Source: Parus major (taxonomy: Eukaryota > Chordata > Aves > Passeriformes > Paridae). Taken from it: a stretch of 64,000 nt of DNA. The translations under genes were made by a program, and so were the position numbers. This document shows, one piece after another, positions 12,601-25,746 of the stretch. A model generated the notes under the pieces. That model searched no databases. It had not been told where the DNA came from and saw only the letters and a program-made list of their open reading frames with translations. The stretch is taken from NCBI RefSeq assembly GCF_001522545.3, contig NC_031799.1, positions 41,160,001-41,224,000 on the forward strand, in the 5' to 3' direction. Each line of letters begins with the position of its first letter. Position 1 is the stretch's first letter.

Positions 12601-15435
12601 CACTAATTCATATTTAAAGTTTGTTTACTGTGAAAAGACACAGTAAACAAAAGACTGCTAATTTCTGGTACAAAAACTGTTAAACAGTATTTTTTTAAAT
12701 TTAACAAATAGTTGATTTTGTATGAATATTTATTTACTGTGAGTAATTCATCAATTACAAAATATGTACACAACTGATTTGAATTAAGGGAATTACGTGA
12801 TAAATGCCCAAGAGTATATCCAACAAGATGAAGCAACTAGCTTACTGGAAATAGATTCATCATTCTGGCAGAGAATATCTTGAGTCACTAGTTTCTCATA
12901 GCTGACGGCACTGTCAAAACATATTGGAATAAATCGTGTTCTGACAAAAAAAAATCCAAAATTTAATTCAGTAATAATCCTGTTGATTAAGTAAAGTAAA
13001 ATCCTCCCCTCCCCTCACTTCCCCTCCCCTTTCTGGGCTCAGGCATTCCTAATTTTGTCTCAGGAGAGAACTCTTCCCCATGAAGAACCCTTCCCCAGCA
13101 CAAATCAGAGAACCACCTAACCACAAAAACCAGCTTTGACTGGGAAAGACACCCAAAAACATGCAAAAAGATGACAGTGTAAACGTGATGAAGAAGAAAA
13201 GAAACAAAACATTATTTCTGTAAGAGAAAGAAAAGCACTGAGATGACAAAAAGCAAGCTATAGGTAAGGCCACTCATATATATAGCCACATAGGCCATTT
13301 GGAAAAAGACTGGAGATCTGAAGAAAAATGGAGACAATGGCCTGAGGCTGACTCAGAGGTTGCTCCAGGGTCTGTAATGACAAAAAAGAGGTTTTTTTGA
13401 ACAGCATTACATAGTAGGTTGCCCAAAGGACTCATGTAAGTTTGGCTTGTCAGTCAAGCCAAAGAATGCCCCACAGGCACACCAGACACAATCTCCCTAA
13501 CTGAGGTCCAAGAGGCAGGAAAACTTGCTATCTCTGCCAGCCTGACAGTGGCAAACCCCATTTCTGAAACAGCCCACTTAATTTGCAAATCAGTCCTTAA
13601 CTTTCACAATCCGTTCTATTCATCTGCATCTGTGGATTGGTTTATTTAAAAACTTATCTGAAAAATGCCTACACCAAACCACCATGCGTGGGTGGCTTGA
13701 AGATGACAGCTTGAATCAGAAGAATGCAGTACTTGGCTTGAAGATGTACGAATGCTTAAGATGCATGAGAGGAAGTGTAAATATACTTTAAGAATTCACT
13801 AGCAGTTAAATAATTACAGCTTTTGTACTGAGAGATGAATTGGGCACGTAATTTAGAAAAACTAATTTATTTTCAAAATAAGTAATTGTGTTGTGGATTG
13901 AGAAAACAGAAGATGGTTTCCTAGCAGATGGCTGCATACGTGGAATGGATGGAACCAAAGAAATGCATCTGGAACCCAAAGTTTACAAAATGGACTCCAC
14001 TTCAAAAGGGATTCTGCACCTGGTGTAAGGAGCTCACTCCACATTTCACTCACAAACATGGTACAAACTCCACTGTCAGACAAAATACTCTTTGAGAAGC
14101 ACAGATCTGTATTACTCCCCATGGACTTCTAGGACTTGCGACTCCCAGTATTGCTAATGCACACACTGACAATATATCTTATTTGGTTTTAAACTGAAAT
14201 TATTTGAGGAAAAAAACAAACCAGAAATGCCAAAGACTGTTGATCTATTTATTAACTTCTATTAAGTGTACACAAATGCCACATGCATGAACACACAGAG
14301 ATACTCACTAAGACCACATGCCCTCCACTTACTCCATATAAGAGCTTGGTATTTTGTTTGAGGATGCAATAAGTCACCTTAAACGAAATTCAGAAGTAGA
14401 TACACATTAAAACATAAGTCTTCTTGCTGCACATAGATATTAATGGCTCACAAGACGGCATTTTCCAGTTTCAAAATTACACCCACACATTTATGAAGTC
14501 ATTACTCAGCTGTTACAGGTAGGAGGTTTTGACCAGTGCTGCACTGTAAGATCATACTTCATAAATCATGTGGGATTTATGCGTAATATTAAGTAAGAAC
14601 TTTTATTTAACTTGTATTTTAAACAAATAATTTTACTAATCCATATTCTTACACTTTTCAATTGACTATGACAGCTGAACTTCACTTAATGTGAAAATCA
14701 AGACAAGAAAAAAACAGGCAAGAGAAAAACTTTTGTCATTACCTAGGGCAAGTGAAAGAGTAAAATTAATTACCATGCTAGTATCCTATTTTTACTTATA
14801 TTTTTAATGAGATCACAGTCAGAAATTGGGTCAGTTGCTATAGTTTTCAGTGGATGGAATTGAAATTAATAAACAACAAGCAAAGCAAAAAACAGACCAA
14901 TAAATCTGAAGTCTTCACTGCTTAGAAGCAAGTGAATTGAATGTTTTCTCACTTCAGTGCTCTTCTTACAGAAATACACCATGTTATTCTTCCACACAGC
15001 AAAGAAATCTGCTAAAGCCCCCAAACCAATTCCTATTCTTTAACCCTATTCTTTCTCCTGTTCTGACTACTATCAAATTAATCTGCTTTCAACTCCTCCA
15101 TAGTAATGGGTTTTTAAGAATTTATGTCTGAAATTATTCATCCCTGAAATTCTGTGACTTGAGCAGCAGCAAAGAAAGGAGAATTGGTGGGTAATAAAGT
15201 GGAAGCTCAGGGAAAACAGCAAAGTCAATGAGACAGCAGGAGGACACAATCTCACTTGGTTCAGCTACCAAATCTGAAGATGGCAGAGCACCCTCTCTGC
15301 TGATAAATATATGCAAAATGAACTTGTACATATGAAGCACACTTTTCATCTTACTTAAAATGTCCTCCCAGCAGAGGAAGCATACACTACGGCTACACTG
15401 CAGCTAACCTAGTACTTAGGCTATAATACAATGTC
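9607..15435. other. AUH long intron, 3' part, no mobile element recognised
   Basis: This is the downstream end of the ~54 kb intron. It is AT-rich, with a small pyrimidine-rich patch near 13003-13031 and a 9-bp perfect hairpin at 13441-13463. No exon or repeat family could be supported. Confidence 0.6.
13441..13463. repeat. Perfect short inverted repeat
   Basis: The arms tttggcttg and caagccaaa are exact reverse complements separated by the 5-nt loop tcagt. No function is implied. Confidence 0.8.
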
Positions 15436-15636
15436 TGTGGGTACGGAGGAGCCTGCTAGGCCTGAGATACTGGCTCTCCCCTGGAGAGGAGATACTTTGC
15501 TGTAAGAGCGACACAATGTCGCTCCCAGGGGTCTTTGAGTTAGTTATGTTAAACTGTTGTGTTTCATTGGTGTTCTCCCCTGCTGTCCCACCCTGATACA
15601 GGTATTTCGGGCTTTCCCCCCGCCCCTCTCCTTCCC

Positions 15637-15644
15637 CATAAATA
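15637..15644 (+). promoter_or_regulatory. TATA-like box of the solo LTR
   Basis: The sequence cataaata lies about 70 bp before the AATAAA, at the expected place for the LTR promoter. Confidence 0.6.
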
Positions 15645-15708
15645 TCCCGGGTTTTTCTCTGTTCGAGAGATTCGCTGTTACTGGCACCCTTCACTGGAGC
15701 TCTGCCTA

Positions 15709-15714
15709 AATAAA
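15709..15714 (+). terminator. Polyadenylation signal of the solo LTR
   Basis: An exact AATAAA is followed by a GT-rich tract (gcttgtgctttggtgg), the usual R-region arrangement. Confidence 0.75.
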
Positions 15715-18058
15715 GGCTTGTGCTTTGGTGGAACGCTGGACCAGCTTTCTCGTCCCTGCTTCCTGTGTTGCCTGCCGCCGCCGCTGCCGAACTGAGCTGA
15801 GCTGAAATCACTCTACTATTACTGAGCTGAGCTGGAATCACTCGACTGCTCGAAGCAGCTCACACGCGCTTCGGGCCAGCCTTTCTCAAGGCTGCTTCTG
15901 GAAAAGTCGTGGTGCTCCGGGCTTTCCGCCGCGGCGGCAAATGTCTATGAAAATTTGGGGGTGGCTTTGAAAACACAGATTCTACAAATACACTGGCCAA
16001 ATCCTTCAATAATGGCATACATTAATATAGCAATATTCAATGCAAAAAGGAAACTCTTCCATGAATTGGAACTTGAGCTACATTAGTATCAACATTTCAG
16101 TTTAAAGCCAGTTTCTGTGCAACACTGGACCTACCTAAATAAGCAAAAACTGGTATTTTAACACTTTATCGTCTTGGACTACGCAAATACTTTTCCTTAA
16201 CTACAACTCTTCCATCACCTTCTTGACATTTGTTAATTCTTAAAAAAAACCCCCAGAAATCAAAATGTGAGAGGAAATCAACAAAGAAAGAGACTAAATA
16301 AGTGATTATTCCTAGTCTTCTGGAACTTCTTCCCAGTTGTAATTGTCAGACAGTTACAACACTACAGAAATTAAGTACATTAAGAAAACACCTTTTATGT
16401 TCCTCTTGCCTGCTGCTGTGACATAGCAATACAGGACCGAAGTCACTGTTTTTAGCATGCAATGCATCAAGGCTGTATGCAATGTCAAGTCTTTTCCCAT
16501 AGATGGAGGACCTAGTGCTAATTATATTCTTCAGTCACCTAATCAAGCACACATGAGTTGGATTTCATGGGCCTTTACAGTTTAAAGGACCAAAGAAATT
16601 TGACACTAATTTTGTTTTCCTTACATCCTACATCCAAATTCCAGGAAGAAAGACATTAGGGGCTATATAGGCATGAAGTAACAAAGAAATGAATCCATAT
16701 CAACAGCAAGAGCTAGAATAGCTGACCTGCATCTGTAGAGCCCTGCACTGCACTTATTAAAAAAATTACAAACATATTTTAATTAACGTAAGTCATTAAG
16801 AATAGTTTGTATAACAAACACAAAGGTTCAACAACATCACTCACTCCTGACTAGCTGGTTTCATCCTGCTCTTCAGGCAGGACTATTCTGAAGTGAGCAG
16901 AGCCCATTGCTGAATGCTTCATGATTCTACTTTGTGGCTACAGCCGGGCTGCTGGTCTTAGTTCCTGGATTCTTAGGGCAGATCCTTTGACCATTCTCTG
17001 TCAGCAATCCATCTGCTTGACTAAAGATTCAGAGCTAGAGCTCTCCCAAATCCTCAGCAGGTTAGGAACATTTTACTAGAGCCTGGAGACATCAAAAACT
17101 CTTTTACTGCCTAAGTCCTTCAGAGAACAAATGGCATTTGAACAAGAAACTGAAAAAAATATCTTTAAATAAAATTTAAAAAAAAAGGTCTTGAAATCTG
17201 AAGAGAATCATGGAATCTTTAAGGAAAAAATGTTAAATGACAAGCTTTGTAAGAGTCCATTAACCTGCAAGGCCAGAAATTTGATGAGCAAGCATGAACC
17301 CACACCAGCTTCTTGGCCTCAGTCTCTCTTCTCTTTCTTTCTCAGATAAAATGGTATCTTTTAACAGACTTACTACTTCTGTTTCATTTTAAGCCTGAGA
17401 TGCGTTTCACCCTAGTTACTGCCAGCCTTCTTCCCTATCCAGATTCAGTTGTAACATTTATTCTTCTTGGAAGTAGACCACTGAAACAGCTCAGAAACTG
17501 AAAGCATTTATCACACCTCCATTTTTAATCATAGTCAAACAGGGCTGTATCTTACCATGCACATGTAATTGAAGGTCTCACAGAGAGCTGTATATGTTCT
17601 ATGGAGCTATCTGGTGGAATACCAAAAGGAAGATAAGGTTGCAGTGGCCCTTATGCCTTTTTATGTTACAAAACATAAATATGATTTGAGACAGTCTACT
17701 TTGCTCTCTCAGTCTCTCTCATCTATTTCTTTGTCATATGTCTCTAATTCTTTAGGTGTTTTTAAGGTTGTAAAACATAATTATTTCTGCTGAAGAAAAA
17801 AAAAATCTGAAGCAAAACATCATCATTTTACAACTCGTTTTTGGTTGATAATTAAGTGCAAGCATTGAACTGAACCCCCAGAATTTTTGACAGTCCTATG
17901 TACTTCTGAAAAAGACTTATTAAGCAAATTTATCCCTCCGTTCTAGCCTGTTACTTGTACTCAAGCTATATACTAATTCATACCAGTGAGAACTTGTGTG
18001 AAAAAAAACCCTGGTTGTTTGAACAGACAAAATAAAACATACTAAAAAAAAAAAACCT

Positions 18059-18102
18059 CAATAAAAATGAGACCAAAATCACAATAAAAATGAGACCAAA
18101 AT
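18059..18102 (+). repeat. 21-nt direct repeat, two copies
   Basis: caataaaaatgagaccaaaat occurs at 18059-18079 and again at 18082-18102, two bases apart. It follows an A-rich run and looks like a local slippage duplication. Confidence 0.9.
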
Positions 18103-21100
18103 GAGACAGTGATCTTACATGGTACTCACATCATATGTGTGGATTATCCTTGAACAGAAGCAATTTTAATTGTTTTGCATGGGTAATTCCCCAGCCCTAG
18201 TAATAAGTACATCCTTTACTTACTGGTTCATAACAGAACAGAGGGCTAGGTGCAGCTGTGAGCTCAGGCTGCTAGGTTTGAATCCCACAGACAATCTCAC
18301 CCTCCTTATTTGACTAAATACAGTCATGATGCCTGACAATACTCTAGCGCAGCTCTCTAAGTATGAAAGCAGTGGTGTTTTCTTGCAAACATGCTGAATA
18401 GGAAACAAACAACTATTTCCCCCTCAAAAATTAAGAAATGTATATAATATAAACTACATATAGCTGATGCTGAAGGTATAGAGAAAGGAAGGCAGGGTAT
18501 GGGGAAAAAAACACTTATAAAGACAAAACACTAGGAAATTGAAGGTAGGGAGTAAGACTGAAATTGCAGGGAGTTAGAACAGATGACTGTAATGGGAAGC
18601 AAAGTTTCCAGTGACCCTGTGCAAAACTTCTAAACGTCTCCTTTTTGTGCAAGATCATCACTCTGTTTCCTAGAAACTGGGCAAATAAGGCCTTCCTTTA
18701 GCTTGGTTGTTTTCTAGAAATGGCTAGAAAAAATTCCTAGGACAATCCAAATTGTCTCTGGCCAATAAATATGTTTCATCATTTTGCATAATTAAGGAAG
18801 CCAAGAAGCTATGAAGACCACATAGGGCCCAAGATATGAGGAGAATTTCACTCTATTCATAATTAACTAAAAAATTCCTTCTGTCAGGTATTTTTCATAT
18901 TAGCAGATTTAACTAAAAGGTCAAAATTAAACTAACTTTCTTCATCCTTTTGTTTGGATAAATCAAGTTTCAATATAGTTATTCATATTTCTTGATGCCC
19001 AGATGCAAAATAATGTTAAACTACGTATCAGGGTAAGCTTCTGAGAGACTGAATTCTCAAAATACTCATGGCTATGTCAAGTACATTGCACTCTGTTCCA
19101 GTTTTCTTTACAGTTTCACAAAACTGCTAGAACAAGAATCACTTAGAATTACTCAAGAGAAAACTTAGATTAACTCAGTCATCTGATTAACACTGCCTTC
19201 CCAGATCTCAATTTCTTATTAAAATATAAAGAACATTAATACAGAATTGTAAGCTTAAAGTTACAAAGGATCAACAGCTTTTGTTTGCATGATGAAAAAT
19301 TGAGGTAAAGCAGGAAGGACAGGAATCTACTATTTCTGGAATTCAGAGATTTGCAATAGTTGGCTCAAATGAATCTCCAGAGCCAGAAAGGTTCTGTGAA
19401 ATAATTAAGGAAACAGTACTCCATAAACATTTTGTTCAGCTGTTTTGTGGTGAACTAACTTGTGCAGCTGTTCTTCTGAGGCAGACTACACAATTGCCAT
19501 TTCATTTGTTGAATTTTCTAGATGCTGAAGAAAAATGCCAGACATTGAATTCATTAGGAGTTTGGAAACTGTTTTTCTTTCTCATATAATACAGTCATAA
19601 ATGAATATGAAATGGAAATAATTAGATTCTGTACTCTTGTTCAGTAATGACAGGTCTCCAAACAAGTAAACTACGCAATTGAAACAGAGCTACATTATTC
19701 ATACTGATATAAAAGACATATTTTTAATTCCTTCAAATTTGACCAGAAGTAGACCAAATTTAGTCTTCTGTCTTACATTGGCCTGACACATTGATGCAAC
19801 TTACTTCACAGACATCAACCTTGTGGCAGCTGAACAGGGGAGCAAAGAAAACTAGAAAGCTGTGCTTCAGTATCAGAGATATCAGATATTTCATTGTATC
19901 TTTACATTATCTTAGCTGAGAGACCAGGAGATGGCTTAGTTGTGTTTTCCAAGTGCCCTTCAGCATTCTATAATGCCATTATGGTAACCATACAACATAA
20001 TTCAAATATTTTTGAACAATTGTATTTTATCTGTTACAGGATAAATGATCCATAACTGTATTTTGTATGCATATCCTAAATTCAGTTACGGTACCTTTGA
20101 AAAAAGTAAGTTTGATTATCTTTTAAGCTTAATCAGGTGGTTTTGTTTATTCTTTTTAGTATAAACAAAAGATCATCACTTTTGATCTTCTGTTCCTCAA
20201 AACCCTTAAGTACTTTACAATGTGGTAAAAACAAATGTTTAGCTTAATATTTTCTATCTTCTATTACTCAAAACTACTTAGTAGTAATGCTTCCTAAACA
20301 GAGAAAATGTCCACTTGTAATATTATAAATGAGTAGTTGGGAGGATTACTATTTTAATGTATTTATTGACACAAAAAAGTGCTAGAACTAGTATGCACTA
20401 ACAAAACCTTTTTTCTTCCCCATTTTCTTCCCCTTAGTAACAACTCATACTCTTACAGCTCCCTACATGTAAAGACATGGATTTCTTTAGACTGAATGCT
20501 AAATTTTTCAAATTCAAACCAAGTGTTCTAGCAGTATAAAATAGGTTTAATATTTTCAGTTTGCTCTAACACATTATATACATATCTGTGAACAAGGGAA
20601 GTGAGATACATCAGAATCTGTTTTGCAGCCTCCGTGGTCATTAGTAATCCAAGTCGGGTAATCACCATGTAACAGGTTAAATTGGCTTTTCTAAAAGCAG
20701 AGGGGTGGAACCTAAGATGATATGTTACAGCAGATACCAAAGTTTTAAGTTTACAAATCTGATCACACCTGTTAAAATTTACAAACTACACAGGAAAATA
20801 CCTCAAAGTATCACAAATGGACTAATGTGAGTTTATTTAGAAAAAGTAAAGATTGATATTTCTGTTTCCCACTTAACATTTTGTCTAAAATGTCAGGACA
20901 ATTAGGAGATAAAAGAAGCTCTTGTTTGCATGTTTTTCACCTTGTTAACAAAACATTGTATTTTTTATACTGTTTATACTCCTTCACTCCACAGGAGTTT
21001 TGGAAAAGGCAAACTTCTTATCATCACAACACAGTTTCCTCATAGATACTACTGAAATCTATTTCCATAACACTCCTGTAAGATGAAGCATTATCACCTT

Positions 21101-23296
21101 CATGAACTTTTACATGGAGAAATGAATAATTGTGTTCCCAGAACTAGGCTAGAAGATGTGAAGGAAAGAAGGAATTATGTTAATTTTACATAAGTGGGAA
21201 ATAAAATATACAAAATATTGAGTATTAGATGATTAAAGGAGAACCATCTATTTTATGAAGGAGGGGGTCAGTGAAAAAATGTATCATGTTTTATAATGCT
21301 TATGCACGAAGGAGATAATTTCAATCAAAAGTAACAGTTGAACTCATTACAGTTTCTCTGACAATCATTAGAAAATGTGAATTCACCAGTAAGTGGAATA
21401 TTCAGACATATTCTTTTCTGAGCAGAACACAGGTGGGTTTCTTGTCAAAGCAGCTCTGCTTTATATCCATTAATGTGTGTAACTAATTTAAGTTCACCAG
21501 ACTCTTCACTCTGAGTAAGCTTAGCCAAGATGGCTGCCCAGTCCCACAGTGAAAGACTGGCAAGATTATAGCTTTGCAGTGGACTGACCAAGATAAATAT
21601 GTTAAGTTTAAGAAAAAAGAAGTACTAGGCTACCTGGACAGTTGGCCACAGTACACCAAACTCTGGCCAAAGTGAATGCCCAAGGCCATTAGCCAAAGAA
21701 GAAAGCTGGCCAATAAGCCTGGCAGCTCTCCAAGGCTCTCCCAGTTGAGGCCCCAGGATCAATGGCTGCTCCATCAACAGTTCCAAGACTCCATTTAAAA
21801 TAATTCTCAGGCTTTAGAAATGGTGTGGAAAATCTATGTATGAGGTAGAAAGGCCAAAAGTCTAGAAACCCACAGACTTCATACAATTAGCTTCTTACCT
21901 TTTTATTTCATTTACTTCTTACTAATTCCTGCCTTAGCTTTATGTGTCAAAATATTTCCTACTTCCTTCTGCCATACCAGCTATCATTCTTAGGCTCTTC
22001 ATTGTCTTTATCATTCACCACAAAACAAAACGGGTTCAGTGCATTATACACGTTCTTGTAATAATAATTCCCTACCAGAATTATTGTCCATTTTGTCTCA
22101 CCAATCTGATTTTACGATGAGATTAAGTTTCCCTCGTAAGTTTAGCAGGTTAAAGTTGAAGGTTAATAACTTTCCTGAGTTCTGCCGATTTGTAAGAAAT
22201 GGGCTGAGGCAGCATTTCACACCCTACTGCTCAGACTGGAAGTGAATATGAAACCTTTATATGGGGATCAGGTAACAGTAAGAGAGTTTGCAAAAGAGTA
22301 GATGTTAATTATCTCTGGCAGGAGGAGAAATAGCTAAATGCTACTTGGTTCAATTTTCTAGTACCCCCTGCAGGTTAATACAAAGGAGTAGCATTTGGCT
22401 TCAAAGTGAATGGCATATATATCCTGGCTAATTAAAATGAAAATAAGACCAAAGGTCTTTCATGTTGTTATTAATATTTAATAAAATATTTCTAGGCTTC
22501 TGTGTGAAGAGAATACCAAAGGGAGTTCTGACTGTATTTCACCCATCTCCTCAATTTCAGGAAATGATAGTATCTTTTGCACAATACCATAGTAACTACT
22601 ATCATTGTTGGGATTGTACTGAAGAGTCTTCCTTGTTTTCAGTTTCCTCATATACATATCAAATTATCCAAACTACTCACACTCCTCTGGTCATAGAGAT
22701 AATACTGATGGTTCATTTAATTTAGCTACTTCAAGTGCAAACTAATCTTCCTAAAATAGATTCAGGGTTCAAAAATAAGTATGTAATTTTGTGAATTTTC
22801 TGTATTGTGGTGTTATATATTTCATTTCTTACTGCATTACTGCATTACTGTCTAGCAATCTCGCACTTTCTACTATTGTGCAGTTTTCATTTCACACCCA
22901 TATTAATTTCCTTTGCATGAAACAATAGGGTAAGCAGATTTTTACAGATCTTATTTTTCTTAAATCAAGTGCTAAAAAATTAAAATACATCTAAAAATTA
23001 AACACTTAACATAAAGAATCTTAGTGATATAGCACTTATATTTCTATTTCAGGCAGTGCTGGTAGTATCACCTTTATTATTATCACATAAAATTTTCCAA
23101 TACAAAATGTTATTTTTATTTGAACATAACCCCTCAAGTTTTTTAAAAGCCCTTCCCTTTATAAGTATTAAAAACAGGCCAACAATCAGCTCATATTGCT
23201 CGTCTGGTCATAGGTTATTGTTTTCCTAATTCAGCCAACAAAGTTCACCTGTACCTAAGAATGAAACTCATAGGAAAATGTGACTTGCTCAAAAAA

Positions 23297-23362
23297 GAAA
23301 GGAGAGTAAAGTAAAAAAAAGGAAAAGAGAAGAGAGGGGAAGGGAGGGGAGGAAAAAGAAAG
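23297..23362 (+). repeat. Purine-rich low-complexity tract
   Basis: This is a run of A and G (aaaggaaaagagaagagagg and similar) with almost no pyrimidines. Confidence 0.85.
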
Positions 23363-24432
23363 CCTTGTTTTGAGCCACTCAAACATTTTTACATTGGAAC
23401 ACATAGTTAAATTTGGCTTGACTTCGGTAGCAGTGTCATTTGCAATTGATTGTATTTGGGGAACTTTCAGTCTTCAAAAAATTCTTATTATGAACTGCAC
23501 CAGGATATATGCCCATTCTAACTGAGAGTCATTTGTGTCCACTCCACACAGCTTAAGTAATACTTTAAATAAATAAATTTTGAAGTGACTCCCCTCTTCC
23601 AGCATACATAAGTCTTTAAAAAACACTAGCTCCATTCCCAGCTCCATAAAGGACTGTGTTTTAGCAGGCACAATAATTTCTGGTATGTTCCCATACAAAT
23701 GTTTTTGATGTTCCATCTGTCCATCTGGACACTCTGTGCACTGCCCTTTTTCCCAATTGCTTGTTGAGTTATCAGCCCCAGTCCCCGCCTCAGTGTTCCA
23801 GCTTTTTAACAGGCTTTCCTGTCCCTCAGCTACTAGGTCCTATAAGTTCCAGGATCACCTTAAACACATGACCACCCACCAAGTCTGTCCATCTAAAAAA
23901 GCTAATGCAACTCCCCCTAAAACCTCATTTCTTCTCCAATTTTGCTTCCTGTTGAAATACAGTTTCCTGCTAAAATAGTCCTGAGCTGCATCTTCCTTCC
24001 ATAAAGTCCCTATGAACTGTGAATATCCACTGGGGTGCCCTGCTTGCATCCACATGCTGTAGTATGATGGGCATTGCAAAAGGGTAACCAAGACCGCAGG
24101 AAAAAGCCTAAGATTTCTGCCCTGGCACCTGACTTGAGCCTTCCTATACAAGGAAAATAATGCTCAGGCCTGGACAGAAGCAAATAAATGCCATTGGGAA
24201 GTGGCAGACAAATAAATAAATGAAGACTCAATTTTTTTGCTTCAGTCTTCAGTGGCAGCCTCTCTTCCCACACCTCTGAAGTAGACAGACCACAAGACAG
24301 GGACTGGGGGACCAAAATTCCTCCACTGTAAGAGATCAGGTTCATGACCACCTGAGGAACCTGAACATACATATAAATCTGAGGGACCTTATGAAATGCA
24401 TTACAGAGTCCCGAGATAATTGGCTGATGATA

Positions 24433-24583
24433 CCCTGAGATGAGACCAGTTGGTCAGAGCCTGATGTTAGTAACACCAAGACTGTGGGTTCAATCCTCAT
24501 ATGCGCCATTCACTTAAGAACTGGTCTTGATGATCCTAGTGGGTCCCTTTCAACTCAGAATATTCGATAATTCTCTAATCCTG
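24433..24583 (+). mobile_element. tRNA-derived SINE with CR1-like tail
   Basis: The head resembles tRNA-Ile (cagttggtcagagcctgatg, then taacaccaag). It has a polymerase III B box, GGTTCAATCC, at 24487-24496, a divergent A box before it, and a gcgccattcacttaag junction. The tail, gatgatcctagtgggtccct followed by caactcagaatattc, is the CR1-type 3' end used for priming by CR1 enzymes. This layout matches the passerine TguSINE1 type. It interrupts the CR1 between ...ttggctgatga and tagttgccaaacc.... It is not a functional tRNA gene, because the acceptor arms do not pair. Confidence 0.85.
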
Positions 24584-25084
24584 TAGTTGCCAAACCACTC
24601 ACCATGATATTCAAAAAGTCATGTCATTCAGGTGAAGTTCCAGGTGGACAGGAAAAGAGGAGACAATGTATCTGTCTGTGAACTACTGACCCAACAGCCT
24701 CACTTCTATGTCTGGGAAGGTCTGGAAAAGATGATTCTAAAAGCTGTGTGGGACAGGGAGGTGATTCAGGACAGCCAGTACAGCTTCATCAAAGGTAAGT
24801 CGTGCTTGACCAACCCAGTGGTCTTGAATGATGGCATTACTCCATCAATGGACAAAGAAAGCTATCATTTATCTGGACTCCTGTAAAGAATTTGAAACAC
24901 TCTGCTTTAACATCCTTCTCTCTAAACTTAAGATGGATTTGATGGGTGGACTGTTTGGTGGATGAGGAATTGACTGGACAGTCACATCCTGAGGACACAG
25001 GTTAACTTTACAATGTCCAGACAGACATCAGTGACAAGTGATGTCCCTCAGGGGGTCGGTATTGGGACCAGTGCTGTTTATTAC

Positions 25085-25746
25085 TGTTTTGGGTTGCAAT
25101 GCAAGATGTAACCAAAAGTATGTATTCTATTACCATCTGTTAAAACCAGGTGTGGCAGTGTTCTTTATCTCTTCCATGAGCCATCCTCCCTCCAGTGGGG
25201 TATCTTCTGGTAATGGGCCATTGAGTCTCACTGCAGGACTGATAAAATGACATCATCTCATTGGGAGATGCTTCAGCCAGGGGAAGGAGCCAAGCATTCC
25301 TACCTGGATATAATTTGAGATTTGTAACACCATAGTCAGCCTTTCTCCACTGGATTCCCAGAGGAAGACTGGACCCATCTACACCACCACTGGACCTTCA
25401 GAGGAAAACTACACCCTTCTACAGGATCATTGCTTCAACAGAACCACATTGTCACTGCAGGAGGACTGCAGCCACCATTTAGTTAGACTGCTACAAACAC
25501 CATGCCCAACAGGGTGTCAGGTTGTATTCTGACTCTGTCATGGGATAGAGTTTTTTTTTGTACTACTGCATTTTCTATTTTAATTGTCCTAATAAAGAAC
25601 TGTAACTCCTATTCCCATATCTTTGCCTGAGAGCCCCTTGATTTCAATATAGTAATAATTCGGAGGAGGGGAGGGTGTTACATTTTTCCATTTCAAGGAA
25701 GATTTCTGCCTTCTTTAGCAGACATCTGTCTTTTCAAACCAAGACA
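25085..25746 (+). mobile_element. ERVL-like solo LTR nested in the CR1
   Basis: This 662-bp LTR begins TGTTTTGG and ends CCAAGACA, terminal inverted repeats that match at 7 of 8 positions. It is flanked by a 5-bp target duplication with one change (attac 25080-25084, actac 25747-25751), the size typical of ERVL elements. AATAAA lies at 25591-25596. The body resembles zebra finch ERVL-type LTRs (tgttttgggttgcaatg start, caggggaaggagccaagc middle). It splits the CR1 reverse transcriptase between GPVLF and the YADD motif. Removing the insertion and one duplication copy restores continuity of the CR1 alignment, which confirms the boundaries. No internal ERV genes are present. Confidence 0.88.
25591..25596 (+). 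terminator. Polyadenylation signal of the ERVL-like LTR
   Basis: An exact AATAAA lies about 155 bp before the LTR end, as expected for an R-region signal. Confidence 0.65.

Larger units (their letters stand above)
15436..15939 (+). mobile_element. Solo LTR of an endogenous retrovirus
   Basis: This is a 504-bp LTR with TG...CA ends, flanked by the perfect 6-bp target duplication aatgtc (15430-15435 and 15940-15945). It carries a TATA-like cataaata at 15637-15644 and an AATAAA at 15709-15714 followed by GT-rich sequence, giving a U3-R-U5 order on the plus strand. The U5 part contains repeated actgagctgagctg units, a GCCGCC run and a G+C-rich end. No internal retroviral sequence is present, so it is a solo LTR formed by LTR-LTR recombination (inference). 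A 6-bp duplication is usual for alpha/betaretrovirus-like (ERVK-type) elements. Its sequence differs from the LTR of the provirus at 38593. It lies antisense to AUH. Retained signals suggest a fairly young copy. Confidence 0.92.
15946..24214. other. AUH long intron, no mobile element recognised
   Basis: This AT-rich intronic sequence contains a 21-nt direct duplication at 18059-18102. Short open frames have no coding character. Confidence 0.55.

Noticed and set aside
15416..15841. 141-codon minus-strand open frame
   Set aside because: It lies almost wholly across the solo LTR on the opposite strand, so it reflects the G+C-rich LTR sequence, not a gene.
24433..24583. Possible functional tRNA-Ile gene
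   Set aside because: The B box is present, but the acceptor stem does not pair, the A box is divergent and the sequence continues into a CR1-like tail, so it is a SINE.
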